Below, piece after piece: positions 1 to 10,952 of a stretch of 64,000 nucleotides of DNA. The notes below the pieces were generated by a model that ran no database searches, was not told the DNA's origin, and saw only the letters and a program-made list of their open reading frames with translations. This DNA is from Zygnema cylindricum (taxonomy: Eukaryota; Streptophyta; Zygnematophyceae; Zygnematales; Zygnemataceae). How positions within the stretch are numbered: the stretch's first letter is position 1; each line of letters starts with the position of its first letter. The DNA is taken from positions 1 to 64,000 of the forward strand of contig JBBHKE010002415.1 of NCBI GenBank assembly GCA_037447655.1. Reading direction: 5' to 3'. The translations under genes were made by a program, and so were the position numbers.

Positions 1-473
1 CAAACTCTCAAAGGGAGAGGTGACTACCTACCAAAATTTTCTAAGTCTTGATTCTCTCTAATAACTTCTATCTACTGATGTACGGACCAATCAGATTTCT
101 GTACCGTACCAAAAAGTACTACAGCCTATGTACCTTTTGTATGGCCTTTGTACGACAGGCTATTAAGCAGACGCGTGTTTCCTTTTCACTCGTCCGTACA
201 TTCCTCGGAATTCCTATGACCGAATGTCATCTCTCCACGTGGCTCAAGGTCATGCCACGTCACTAAACGCCAAAGTGACTACTCCGAGATTTCTGCAATG
301 ATGTGCGCCGTTGGATTTGCAGCAAGACGCAATCTTAGCCGTAATAAATACTTGCGCGATAGTTGTTTCGCTGTCGAAACAAAATGCGTGGTATCCATTT
401 TGATTTCGTACATTCATAAAAGTGTATCTATGCACGCCAAACACAATTTTTGTTAAATGGATTTGTTCGTTCC

Positions 474-474
<1 letters not shown>

Positions 475-546
<72 letters not shown>
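475..546. repeat. (TA)n microsatellite
   Basis: About 70 bp of uninterrupted TA dinucleotides inside the LTR at 1-862. The other A-family LTRs have only a short AT-rich stretch here, so the array expanded after insertion. Confidence 0.97.
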
Positions 547-548
<2 letters not shown>

Positions 549-574
549 ATCACATACTATAGCATTTAGCATTG

Positions 575-660
575 GTCGTAGTCTAGTAGGATAAAGCTGA
601 CCTCTATCGGCCAGCTTGACGAACCGCAGGTACAGGGATCAAATCCCGGGTCCGCCGGGC
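575..660 (+). other. tRNA-like block antisense to the LTR
   Basis: Contains an A-box-like TAGTCTAGTAGGATAAAGC followed about 35 bp later by a B-box-like GGGATCAAATCCCGGGTCC with a small T-arm stem (GGG/CCC). It lies on the strand opposite to the retrotransposon. Equivalent blocks occur at 27865-27960 and 31445-31545, and a differently diverged one at 2645-2710. The D and anticodon stems are poor, so I do not call a functional tRNA gene. Confidence 0.5.
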
Positions 661-862
661 ATATTTTTAGTAGCCTTATAAAAATCTGTCTGTTGAACTA
701 AGGCTGCCATGGATCAACCACTCTCTCTATCCTTCAGTGACTACAACAAGTATGGGGGGCAGAGAGAGAGGAGGTGTAGGCAGGTTGTCTGTCCTTTTTC
801 TTTTTCTTTTCTACTAGCAATTTAAACCTAGAAAATACTCTAGAAATCTATTAATTTCAACA

Positions 863-2414
863 TACAAATGGATCAGGGCCATAAATTATGAGATGGCTTC
901 CACCATGTAAGCAAACACCTGGGAACTAGCGGATTGCCCTCCAAATATAAAACCTATTGGGTGTAAATGGGTCTTCAAACTAAAACTAAACCCTGAAAAT
1001 ACCATCGAAAGATATAAGGCTCGTTTGGTGGCAAAGCGGTTCACCCAAAAGGAGGGGATTGACTATGAGGAGACATTCGCCTCAGTTGTTCGTTTCAGAT
1101 CAGGAAAAAATTCTCCTCGGTCTAGCAGCAGCGGAAAACATGGAAATATATCAGATGGGCATTAAGACCGCCTTCCTCAATGGTGTGTTAGAGTAAGAAA
1201 TCTTCATGAGGCAACCGGAGGGGTTAGTGGAGAGTGGGGAAGAGAGTAAAGTCTGCAGGCTCATATAATCCTTATATGGACTTAAGCAGGCTGCCCTCCT
1301 GTGGAATAAGAAACTAAATGAGTTTCTTACAGGTCTAGGATATATCAGGATCAGCTCTAACCATTCTATCTATATGTTTGAAGATGAGGATAGTGTGATC
1401 TTTATTGCAATTTATATGGATGATCTGCTGGTGTTAAGTAAGTCTTTGGAAAAGATCAATAAGTTGAAGAAACATCATAGAAGCAGATTTGACATGAAAG
1501 ATTTAGGGGAGGCCAGATATATTTTAATAATTCAAATGGAAAGAGATAGGGGTAAGAGGATCATAAGACTCACTCAGTAAGAAGCAATAGGAAATATGCT
1601 TGAGAAGTTTCAAATGGAGAAAGCTTACAGTTGTACCACTCCCATGGACTTGAAAAAAAAAAGTGATGGGAGTGTAGAAGGAGGAGTGATAATATTAGAT
1701 GATCAGATAAGTCTAGAGGAGAGAGAGTTTATGAATTATATTCCTTATAAACAGGTTGTAGGAAGTTTGGTCTACTTTATGAACTGTAAAAGGCTAGACA
1801 TAGCGGCAGCAGTAGGAGTCCTAAGTAAGAGTCTTAACGATCCTAGAAAGAGAGATTGGGAGGCAACCAAAAGAGTCATGAGATATCTAGTTGGAACTAG
1901 AGAATTATGGTTGCATTTGGGAGGGGAGCACAGTGATATCACCACTTGAAGTGATGCCAGTTATCGGGATGCACCTATGAGAAGATGCACTTCTGGGTAT
2001 GTGTTGTATGTGGGGGAAGGTGCTTGTTGTTGGAGCAGTAAGCAACAAAAGGTGGTTGCTCAGTCTACTATAGAGGCTGAGTACATGGCATCTTGTTCTG
2101 CTGTGAAAGAATTGATGTGGGTGAAGTCATTGTTGCAAGAACTGGGATATATGAAAGAGGGAGTGCATGAAGTCTTTTGCGATAATCAAGCTGCAATTGC
2201 AATTGCAACCAATCCAAAACACCATTTCAAAGCAAAACACATGGACATAAGATTAAGCTTCGTGAGAGAAAAGGTTGGAAATAAAATTTTAAATGTTGTG
2301 TATAGACTTGATGAAGAAATGGTGGCTAACATGATGACCAAACCTTTGCCCTCACCTAAATTAAAATATTGTCGGGAAAAATGCGTGTTGAAAGATAAAT
2401 TAAAATTAGACTAG
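863..2414 (+). pseudogene. Ty1/copia pol fragment: reverse transcriptase and RNase H
   Basis: The reading frame is broken by stops and frameshifts but the domain order is clear. The RT entry motif ([12 protein letters not shown], then [10 protein letters not shown]) lies at about 960-1050. The catalytic box, YMDD instead of the usual YVDD, is near 1410, followed by the connection region (MKDLGEARYIL). RNase H runs from about 1930 to 2410 with CWSSKQQKVVAQST, AEYMA and FCDNQAAIAIA. Gag, protease and integrase are absent, because the 5' side is lost at the junction with the inverted LTR at 862. In-frame stops at about 1578 and 1947 make it non-functional. A purine-rich tract (about 2414-2427) precedes the 3' LTR. 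The encoded RNase H is very close to the one at 28176-28505, so this belongs to the same family as element A. Confidence 0.9.
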
Positions 2415-2427
2415 AAAAAAAGAGGAG

Positions 2428-3430
2428 TGTTAAAATAAATAGTTTTTTTTGGTATTTTCTAGGTCGTAAATATATTAACGAAAAATTAGGTAGCTTGCCT
2501 TCATCTCTTCTCTCTTACACCCATACTTGTTGTAGTCACTGAACGAGAGAGAGAGAGAGAGAGTGTGATGGAGCCATGGTTGCCTCAGCTCCATATACAG
2601 GCTTAGAGAGTGACCTTAGGTAACTCTCTATAAAAAGGGTTGAGTCCAGTAGGACTCAAACCCCCGACCGGTAGAGCAAGGCGTAGTCGTTCGCTCTATC
2701 CAGTCTGTCGTAGAATTTTGTTAAAGCATATAAGGTATGATTTATACTTAACGATAGTCACATCCTGTAATCTAATTAACGGAAATGTAAAATTTTGCGT
2801 CATATAACATGTTGAATTTAGTGCGGACTAGATCCCGCACGAAAGAAATATCTGACATTTGTTTCGACGAACAATATTTAATGTCGGTTCTTATCCAACG
2901 GCATACGTCTTCGTCGAGATCTCGGAATGGTCACTTTGGCGTTTTGTGACGTGGCATGGCCTCGAGACACGTGGAAAGATGACATTCGGTCGCGCGAATT
3001 CTGAGGAACGTAAGGACGAGTGAGAATTGGACACGCGTCCGCTTAATAGCCTTGTCGTACATACGCCGTACAAAAGGTACACCGGCAGTAGTATTTTTTG
3101 GTACGGTACAGTAATCTGATTGGTTCGTACTTTACAAGATAGAAGTTATTAGAGGGAATCAGGAATTAGAATATTTTGGTAGGTAGTCACCTCTCCCTTT
3201 GAGAGTTTGTACAAATTGGAATTTTTACTGCCTCAAAACTTATCGCCTGGTTGGGCGTTTTCAGAGATTCTTTTTCATACGAACTCAAGGGTGTCTAGGC
3301 TGCACAAAGATGCCTTTAGATTTTTAGCTTGTTTGCTTGGGCAGTAGTGGTTGTCATTGAAAATGGGTTAGTTAACAACTATCTAGAGGCATCCTGAATT
3401 TTGTGATCTAAGAGAGGACACAGAATTGCA
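2428..3430 (+). mobile_element. A-family copia 3' LTR (TG...CA)
   Basis: Starts TGTTAAAATAA right after the purine tract and ends GAATTGCA, matching the full length of the LTR at 27125-28162 read in reverse (1003 versus 1038 bp). It is the 3' LTR of the pol fragment at 863-2414. It includes a short (GA)n run near 2544-2562, a diverged copy of the LTR palindrome (2859-2874) and a minus-strand tRNA-like block (2645-2710). The short gag start seen at the end of other family members is mutated here. Confidence 0.85.
2645..2710 (-). other. tRNA-like block, antisense to the LTR
   Basis: On the minus strand an A-box-like CTGGATAGAGCG is followed by GGGGGTTTGAGTCCTAC, a close match to a Pol III B box, about 35 bp later. 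Spacing and order are as in tRNA genes, but the acceptor arm does not pair convincingly. It is at the equivalent place in the LTR to the block at 575-660 and has the same antisense orientation. Confidence 0.5.
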
Positions 3431-5250
3431 GTTACAACGCTCATATGCAGTAACCGGTTGAATAACAAAAAGACTACGGTTCAACTGAAGAGCCCTAAAC
3501 GCGGCAGCGGCAGTGAAATCGTTGACAAGAGGAGAGGCTTTGGGAACCTCATTAAAAAGAGGAAAGGCTTTGGGAACGTTGCCTGTCATGGCTGAAAGGA
3601 TGTTAAGCCATTCTTTGACTCGATGCGCCTCATGTATAGTGCTATCAAGAATGGTGAGAGCTTTAGCCACAATGGAGAAAACCGTGTTTGGTTGAGGAGA
3701 GAGATTCTTTCTCAAACGAAAGTGGAATCCGGGAATTTTGTAATTTACCATCCTGATTGTGATTAGGCGAACCCTTATCGTAAGTAGCTGTGTGTTGTTG
3801 GACGGTAGAATATCGAAGGATTCGACCAGCCAACGATGGCATGTAGACCATTATCCTCGCCATCCCCTTGAATTGAGGTTTTATTTCAGCCATGAAGGTA
3901 GTAAAATGCTCCTTCATCATGGCGGACATCATGACTTGTAACTCGGCCTTTTCCCTCTCTCGTCGAGAGAACTTAGGCAAAGTCGCCTCTTTCTCGTTCT
4001 TTGTAGGAAGAATGATTGGCTTTGCCGAACTGGTAGGAATTCCCTTGTTCTGAATTCGATTTTGATACGAGAAATTGGGGTCTTTAACATGGCAACAGTG
4101 GACGTAATGTCCCTTCTGTTTGCAATAGGTGCATGTGGCCGACTTATCTTGGCACATGCGGGCATCATGCCCTATGTTTCCACACCCGAAACACAATCGG
4201 TCTCTGGTATTAATGGGCAAATTTCCCATGGTTGTCGTCTTTGGAGGCCTATTTTTCAGCCATAGGCTGTTTGGTGGGGAAAGTGGGAAGCGACTTTGAA
4301 CGATCATGAGCTTCTCACCAACATGATTCCATCTCATATTCAACCTCATATTGAGCGGCTTAATCAAAGGTGAATTTCAGTTCGTAATTATAAGTGAGAT
4401 GACTTTGTATAAATCTTTTTGAGTGATCGGGAAACTGTCCAACAAATTTTTGTACAGCTTTTGCGTCAGACATTAGGTCCGGTAAAGCTTCCCGTAAAGT
4501 CTCCATACGAGCACGTAAAGTCGGAGCGGTTTAACCTAGTTTACGTGTGAAATTTGTCAATTCTTTCACTTGATCTGGGTTTTAAACCGATATTATGCCT
4601 CTAAGAGATCGAACATGACAAAAAGTGGATCCCGCAATGGAATTCTTATCTTTGGTCGTGTTGGGACAGCTGCACGCGCAACTATGGAATACTGCCAAGG
4701 AATTTTTGTGACGAGGAAAACAAGGACATTATCATGGGCATTTAGGACCTCGGGAAAAGCAACCTGGTATGGGATATCCACTTGTCCGATGACCTTTGGT
4801 GTACCAACAAATGGAGGGGAAAACTCTGTCATCGCGAGTATAGCACATACTTGCAGGAATAAAATGTAAGGGCCAAACCTCTAAGGTACTGACCAAGAAG
4901 AGAGAATGCTACACGAAGACCAAATCGATCTTGATATTGAAATATCAAGTCACACATTTCGGTATCATAGAGCATACGGAAATGGGATAATAACATGGTA
5001 CCCTTCATTTTAGAAAAACAAAATTGCATCCTCTTCATGCCCCTCTCTGAAGAGGAAGCAATGTCGTCAAAGGAAAAATGTACCAGTGGTTCCAAATTTG
5101 AACAAGCGGGGGATCTAAAAGAAAAGGCTTGAAAAACATTTCCTCTTCAAATTCGTCTTCGGTCCCCTCAAGGTGGGACCTATTGGTTTGAAAAGTTAGT
5201 TTCGTGCGTGCGTGTTGTTCTGTAAATACACAATGTTCCGTACGCAATTC
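3431..5250 (-). pseudogene. Decayed retroelement gag with two CCHC zinc knuckles
   Basis: The best preserved open stretch (4367 down to 3663, 234 residues) contains two retroviral-type knuckles of form CX2CX4HX4C, at residues 59-72 and 79-92, followed by a charged segment. Upstream frames (5247-5035, 5095-4829, 4832-4593) give gag-like hydrophilic or membrane-free sequence in shifted frames, and downstream 3751-3383 continues in another frame. Double knuckles are commoner in Ty3/gypsy-like and LINE ORF1 proteins than in the single-knuckle copia gags seen elsewhere in this window, so this is probably a different element class. No pol domain is visible, and the assignment to a superfamily is inference. 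Confidence 0.6.
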
Positions 5251-7420
5251 TAATGCTATCTCGATTTACTGTGGAGGTTCAAATGGATTTGCGAATTGGA
5301 GGAGTAATGGTACTAATTGTATTTGAATTTACGATATTGGAATTCAAGAGACGCGAAGAAACATAGGCGAAAGTACGGTTGGCATAAAGGGAAATGGACT
5401 GCAGATCGCGAAGCGATCCAACGTTAAATAGTGCGACGGGCGAAATTTGATGAATTAGACGCCCTCGGAGCTACGGACGGCGACGCTGTCAGTTTGGTCA
5501 TTTTGGTGAGGGACGCGAAATCGCGTCCATCACATGATGTTTATTTTGGACGGCCTTGATTCATTTGACGAGATTCTTAAGGTTTGTAAATATTTACAAC
5601 AATGTTTTGTCTTATGTGTATTAATTATTAGTGTAAATCTATTTATTCTGGCATATCACGAAGTATTCCGGTATACTCACATTAATAGAGGTAGTTGATA
5701 GATAACGTACGGCTGGTATGCCTCCATACAGTTAGAAGTAAGTTGTAGTGTATATGTGTAGGAGTTAGTCATTTTTAGACTTAGGAACATTTTGGACAAA
5801 ATCTGTTTAATGCTCCTTTTTGGTAATTTCATTTGAGAATTGCTCTCAGATATATTGGCAAAATTATCTCAAATTTTTCATGTGTGTTTTTTATTGTATT
5901 GGTAATATTTTGGAAAATTTGAAGACCTATTGTGTGTCTATTTATCTTGGGGCTTCATTGTCAAGATGGTTAAATTAGTCAAAGTTCTGGCAGATTGTTT
6001 TTCTGCAACTTTGACTGGGTGAAGTGATAATTTTGTTTGCTATTTTTATATGAAAATTTGTGGGGATACTTAGTGACCTAAGGATTATCATTTTTTGTAG
6101 TTTCACATTGTTTTCTTAATTCTGTAGAATTCTGAGTGGATTCAAAGAAGGTTGTTTCTGGGGTAGTCTGTGGTGCTTTCGAGGGTAAATCCATGGCTAG
6201 AAAAGGCTATGGACAACAGGACCTAGATTAAAATGAGGATACTGATGAGATGGTGGTCAATTCTAAACAAACTGATGGATATCTAGGGGCCGCAACCAAA
6301 ATTGGTGCGTTCGTAGACTTTGAGAAACTAGAAAGATCTAACTGTAGTGGAAGGAAAATTGTCCCGTCGAGGGTAGATCCGAATTAATAACGTAAGTTAT
6401 CCCAATCTGTGGGCATAAACAAAGAGAGAAACCCTGACTTCAGCTATGAAATGTTTGAAACCACCTAATCGAGATAATTTAGATTCAGTATGTGTCAGAC
6501 CAATCTACACTCGTCCAGTCAACACACGCCGTCACTATCAAGACCCGATGGTCAAATCTAGCAAAAAACCAAATTACCAAAACCTTTACCTTGCAAACAA
6601 TGGGGCAAGGGCGAAAGGCTAAATCTATAAAACAAGCAGACAGATATTCTAGCATCTTTTGGTGCAGATCTACAGCGGCACAGACAGGAAAGCGTCTAAA
6701 CAGTGCCTTCCACGGCAAGATCTAGGAAAAAATTTTAATCTAAATAGTCACAAGAAAACCTCAAAGCCACTCACAAGCGAATAGCATGCAAGGAAAGAAG
6801 GTAAAATGCTTGTGCTCAATAAGAAAGGTTTGTAAAAACACCAATCCACATTGATCCCTTACACGAATGGCCACACAATAACGTGACGCTCTTACACGCG
6901 GAAGGCATTTAAAAAACTTACAAACACCTTAAATACTGTTGTGAGTACTAAAAGTGAACCGAACTTGTCGGAAGCAAGTCATATTTTGCAGTTCCCCCCA
7001 GAATGCAATCCGCTCCAATTCCGAATAACCGTTCCCCGAACCACAACTCAACACCAAGGGGATTAGTAACCTGTTAGGGTATGCGTATCAGCGCTATGCC
7101 ACGTTGTACCCAACTATAAAGCAATGATTATTATTGGTTATAATTCTTGGAACCCTAATATATTTTTTTATATTTATTTCGCTAAGTTTTATGAATGATT
7201 TAATTTTGTATAAGGTAAGGAAAAGTAATATCAACTCGAACGAATATGCAACATCAACTAAATAGCAAATGAATTTGCAACAAAAGAAAAGAAAATTAGA
7301 AATATTGCGACAAATAATTAAGATAAAACACAAAGTACAGTGGAATCAGGCAACAGGTTTCTCAAACCCTAACTCTACGCTGCAAAAACCAAGAATCTGC
7401 GACAAAGAAATAGTATAATA
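5251..7420. other. Intergenic, no recognised gene
   Basis: AT-rich DNA with many stops in all frames. The longest open stretches (77-79 codons near 6490-6720 and 7094-7333) show no family motif. I see no repeat, RNA or promoter I can support. Confidence 0.6.
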
Positions 7421-7439
7421 CTGACTTAGGGTTAAGAAT

Positions 7440-7530
7440 CACAAAAATGAACCCTAATCCTGCAGCCAAAACCTTAAATCTGCAGGTAAACCCTAATTTT
7501 GCAGCTAAACCCTAATTCTGCATATTAACC
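7440..7530. repeat. Short AAACCCTAATTCTGCAG repeat
   Basis: Four to five imperfect copies of a roughly 20-bp unit combining AACCCTAA with CTGCAG. The telomere-like hexamer is interspersed, not tandem. Confidence 0.6.
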
Positions 7531-8589
7531 ATAATTCTACCACATAATTCAGAACAGAATTTATAGCCAAGAAATGGGGTGGCATAAAGATGTAAGACAA
7601 GGGTTGAAAGCAAGATAGAAGAAACCAAAAAAAAAATGTTTTTTTTTTATAATTATTTTTTATTTAATAATTTATTTTAAAGAGTAAGCCTTTTGGACAA
7701 GAATGCTAAGCAAAGAGGTAGCCACTAGGCTAACTGGTCTTTGTCACATTCTCTACAAGAGTGATCACAGCATGAAAGCAAAGCAAGAAATATTTCTAAC
7801 CAAAACAAGGGAAAATCCAATTTCGGTCAAAAACACACTCCTTCCAAAACAACAGAAACACAAACAAACCACAAACACACAACCAAACCGTTCAAATGCC
7901 TGAGGAAGGCACAACCGAGTTTGGATGTTCCCCCCCACGATCTCGAATCCCACACTTCCACCTAATGACAAAGCTTGGAGGGAAACCTTACGGACGTGGC
8001 TTAAGGCCGTGTTGATTGGAAACGCATGCAAAAATACAAGGTCAAATATTCTTAACCTACCTAGCCTCTATAGCTAGCTAGCAATAAGAAAGAGAAAGCT
8101 TGAGAGTGAGCAAGAGAAAGCTCCGCCGCAAAAAGAAAAATCTTGTACAAAAGCTAAATTCTCTAAATCTGAGAATTAGCCTAAATACGTGCTAGACTAC
8201 GCCTACACTAATCCAAACCTAAATCTAAGCTAGTTCATATGAACGAACTACTTACGATGTTGGCCAATAGGGGACCAACATCGTTTGCCATATGACTGAC
8301 AAAATCCACGGTCCAAGGATAAAAACCCTCCCTAACTACATCTATGCGTGAACCTTCATGGCTTTGCAACTTAAAAAAGGAATGAAAGTACATCGAAGCG
8401 TCGTCATCGCTCCCGCAAATAGCGTTTTGTCGCCCAAACGATATTTTGCGACCATACTCCAAAATCGCGTACCTACCAACGAAACAGCAAAAATCGCTCA
8501 AAATCAGTACTATTTAATTAGAGGCGTGCGCGGATTGTGCACACGCCCAAAATAACTGAGCCAACGATATATCGGGAAGCAAACTAAGC

Positions 8590-8725
8590 GCGCTTACATG
8601 AAATCGTACGTGCGTGCATGATATCTCGCGCGCGTGTCAAATATTGGGCGTGCGTCTTCAAAATCGTGTATGCATGGAAAATATTGTGCGTGCGTGCAAA
8701 ATAATTGTGCATGCGTGCCGCCAAT
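8590..8725. repeat. Imperfect CGTGCGTGCA-rich minisatellite
   Basis: About five degenerate units of 27-30 bp, each with CGTGCGTGC or CGCGCGTG next to an AAATATTG or AAAATC segment. Alternating purine-pyrimidine tracts could adopt Z-DNA. No coding role is seen. Confidence 0.55.
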
Positions 8726-8914
8726 ACTGTGCTACATGACACTCTCCCACTCTCTGTCCAACTACCTCTCCCTCCCCCTCTCCCTTTTTTTGTACTTTGA
8801 CCGATCCAAATTTCGAAAAGCACTTTTGTCAAAAAATATCACATGACCGAATTCCGAAAAGCATTTTTTGGTCAGGGGTCCCACAGAACCCGGAAATTTG
8901 CCTTTAAAAAAAAA

Positions 8915-8929
8915 TTATATATATATATA

Positions 8930-8964
<35 letters not shown>

Positions 8965-9050
8965 AATAAGGGTGGAGATCCTGATAAATTCAGCGATATC
9001 TTTATACAACAACTAAATTTGCCTCTTATTTCTTTATCCTCCTTCCTCAT

Positions 9051-9082
<32 letters not shown>
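8915..9082. repeat. (TA)n and poly-T tracts
   Basis: TA dinucleotide runs at about 8915-8960 and a T-run of about 30 at 9053-9082. No retroelement 3' end with target duplication could be assigned to the poly-T. Confidence 0.85.
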
Positions 9083-9783
9083 CTTACTAGAGCAGGGAAA
9101 TATTCAAATGTGTTGAATATGGTAGAATCTTGAACAGTGTGACATTTGGCATTTGTCGACGCTTTGTTTTATCATTTCTACAAAAACTAGACAGCAAACC
9201 TTACACTTGATTGTAAAAATAACATCATGTTTTCGTTTTTTTAAGGGTGTTTAGGTGCGTCCACCTTAACATCCAAATCAAAGACTTACGTTTACACCAT
9301 AGTCAAAAGAGCAATCCCAATTGTTGCATGAGCCGACAAAAAAAAATCAATTGAAGGTACATATTGCCAGAATCGTAAAATTATTTACAAAAATAACTCC
9401 CGTTTACACGGGCATGGACTGTGTCATGTTTATCAAAACGTCTTAGTACTATTGCATCCGTTGTACTTTTTGTCCGCCGTCTTTTTACCGTTCCATGATA
9501 ATCAGTTTATCAGATAAATTCCGTACGTTCCCGTAAAATTTGTGTTCAGTTAACCACCCAAAAATTACTACAAAGTGCAACGTATTTTTTCGTCAAATTC
9601 CGTACATTTTCCGTAAACAACCATACATTTTTCGTAAATTTACCGTTCAGTTTACCGGACAGAAAGCACTCCGGACAGAAAGTACAGAAAGTACAAATAT
9701 ATCGGGACCGCTGACCGTTCGATAACGGATAACTATCGGTATCGGTGTTATCGCGATAAGTTTTTTACCGATACACAACACTA

Positions 9784-9929
9784 CGATTTTCAATTTGAGA
9801 CCACTTTTTCAAAGCTGAGAATCTTACCTTTCAATCGCAACCGTCGGATCCGAAGTCCGACAAGTGTGTACGGAGAAAAGATGTTTTGAGTGGCGAAAAA
9901 AACATTAGCACTAATAGCGATTCACGGTG
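9784..9929. mobile_element. M1 foldback element, right half only
   Basis: Matches the right half of the complete copy at 53494-53710: centre GATTTTCAATTTGAGACC, then ACGGAGAAAAGATGTTTT, ending AGCGATTCACGGTG followed by TA. The left arm is missing. Confidence 0.75.
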
Positions 9930-10010
9930 TAGTTTCGAATAGACGATAAACAATGTCGATCAGTTTCAGTTCAAAAAGCGCTGATTGCAGTGAAAAGGTA
10001 AAGTACAGTA

Positions 10011-10235
10011 AACCGTGAATCGATATTAGCGTCAAGGTTTTCTTCGCCACTTAAAACATCTTTTCTCCGTACACACATGTCGGATTGTGGATCTGACGGT
10101 TGCGATTGAAAGGTCACATTCTCAGCTTCCGATTGGCGGTCTTAAATTTGAAAATCCGACAAGTGTGTACGGAGAAAAGATGGCTTAAATGGCGAAAAAA
10201 CATTGACGCTAATAGGCTAATAGCGATTCACGGTG
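10011..10235. mobile_element. M1 foldback element (about 225 bp)
   Basis: Left end AACCGTGAATCGATATTAGC and right end GCGATTCACGGTG are reverse complements, and the arms extend inward through CATCTTTTCTCCGTACACA, so the transcript would form a long hairpin. No coding capacity. Related copies lie at 9784-9929, 53494-53710 and 59572-59786. Confidence 0.8.
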
Positions 10236-10635
10236 AACTGGACTGAATCTTGCAACTTTTTGGCCCCCCGGGGTGCCGAAGACGTCCGCGACCGCTCGTT
10301 TAGGGTTTATTTTTTCTGTTTTTGTTTTTTTTGAATTAAAAAAACAACCCAAAACACAAAACACTATTTCTCGTACCCGATCCCAAGAGGTGCCAAATGT
10401 CGGCGCGAGGTGCCGCGAGGTGCCGAAGGTCCCACACTTGTATGGGCGCTTGTTCGATACCCATACTGTACTGATTCGATGGAAAAGTACTGTACTTTAG
10501 ACAACCAATACATTGTTGAGAATTTAGTGCGACCAACTGAAAGAAAAACCACCAAAGTCCAAATCGATTCGAATCGAATCGAATCTAATGCAATATTGTC
10601 ACGAAAGTAACGACTCCCACCCGATATTTAACTTA

Positions 10636-10952
10636 CACACTGTAACAGTGGAATCTAATGACATCATCATCGTCGTCATCATCATCCTCCTCATCGTCAT
10701 CACCAACATATTCATCATCACCATGACTGCCAAATGTTGCCATCAAATTTAGCCATGCCACGTGTCTCTCTTCCTTCATTCTCCTACTTCTCCTTCTGCC
10801 ATAAGTCGAAACATTTTACTTCTTATGGTTTGCAGGAAAAATTAAAAACATTCTTCAAGCGGAATGTTTTATAAGAGAAAACTCACTTTTAGGGTTTCGA
10901 ATTTCAGAATCTTCGAGTTAGGGTTATCAGATACCTTTCTGCTCTAGTCCAG
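10636..10952 (+). promoter_or_regulatory. Upstream region of the protease gene
   Basis: Holds an ATC/ATCATC-rich microsatellite (about 10655-10730) and a pyrimidine-rich stretch up to the ATG at 10953. TTTTATAAGAG at about 10867 is a possible TATA box, placed some 85 bp upstream of the start codon. This is inferred from position only. Confidence 0.35.

Larger units (their letters stand above)
1..862 (-). mobile_element. A-family copia LTR, minus orientation, cut by window edge
   Basis: Read on the minus strand this starts TGTTGAAATTA at 862 and runs off the window. It aligns with the LTRs at 27125-28162 and 30702-31605 and, in reverse orientation, with 2428-3430. It carries the family palindrome TTGTTTCGCTGTCGAAACAA (363-382) and a tRNA-like block (about 575-660). 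The base after its end begins TACAA and then copia pol coding sequence on the other strand, with no polypurine tract, so it is most simply the 5' LTR (or a solo LTR) of a separate element that inserted into the pol fragment at 863-2414. Its far end and target duplication cannot be seen. Confidence 0.75.

Noticed and set aside
575-660. Functional tRNA gene
   Set aside because: A and B boxes are present but the D and anticodon stems and acceptor arm do not pair well, and the block is part of a repeated LTR.
1-3430. Giant terminal inverted repeat of a DNA transposon
   Set aside because: Each arm is a complete-type copia LTR with TG/CA ends and matches LTRs elsewhere; no transposase lies between them, only copia pol.
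7094-7333. 79-codon minus-strand hydrophobic frame
   Set aside because: AT-rich intergenic sequence with no motif or conserved neighbour.
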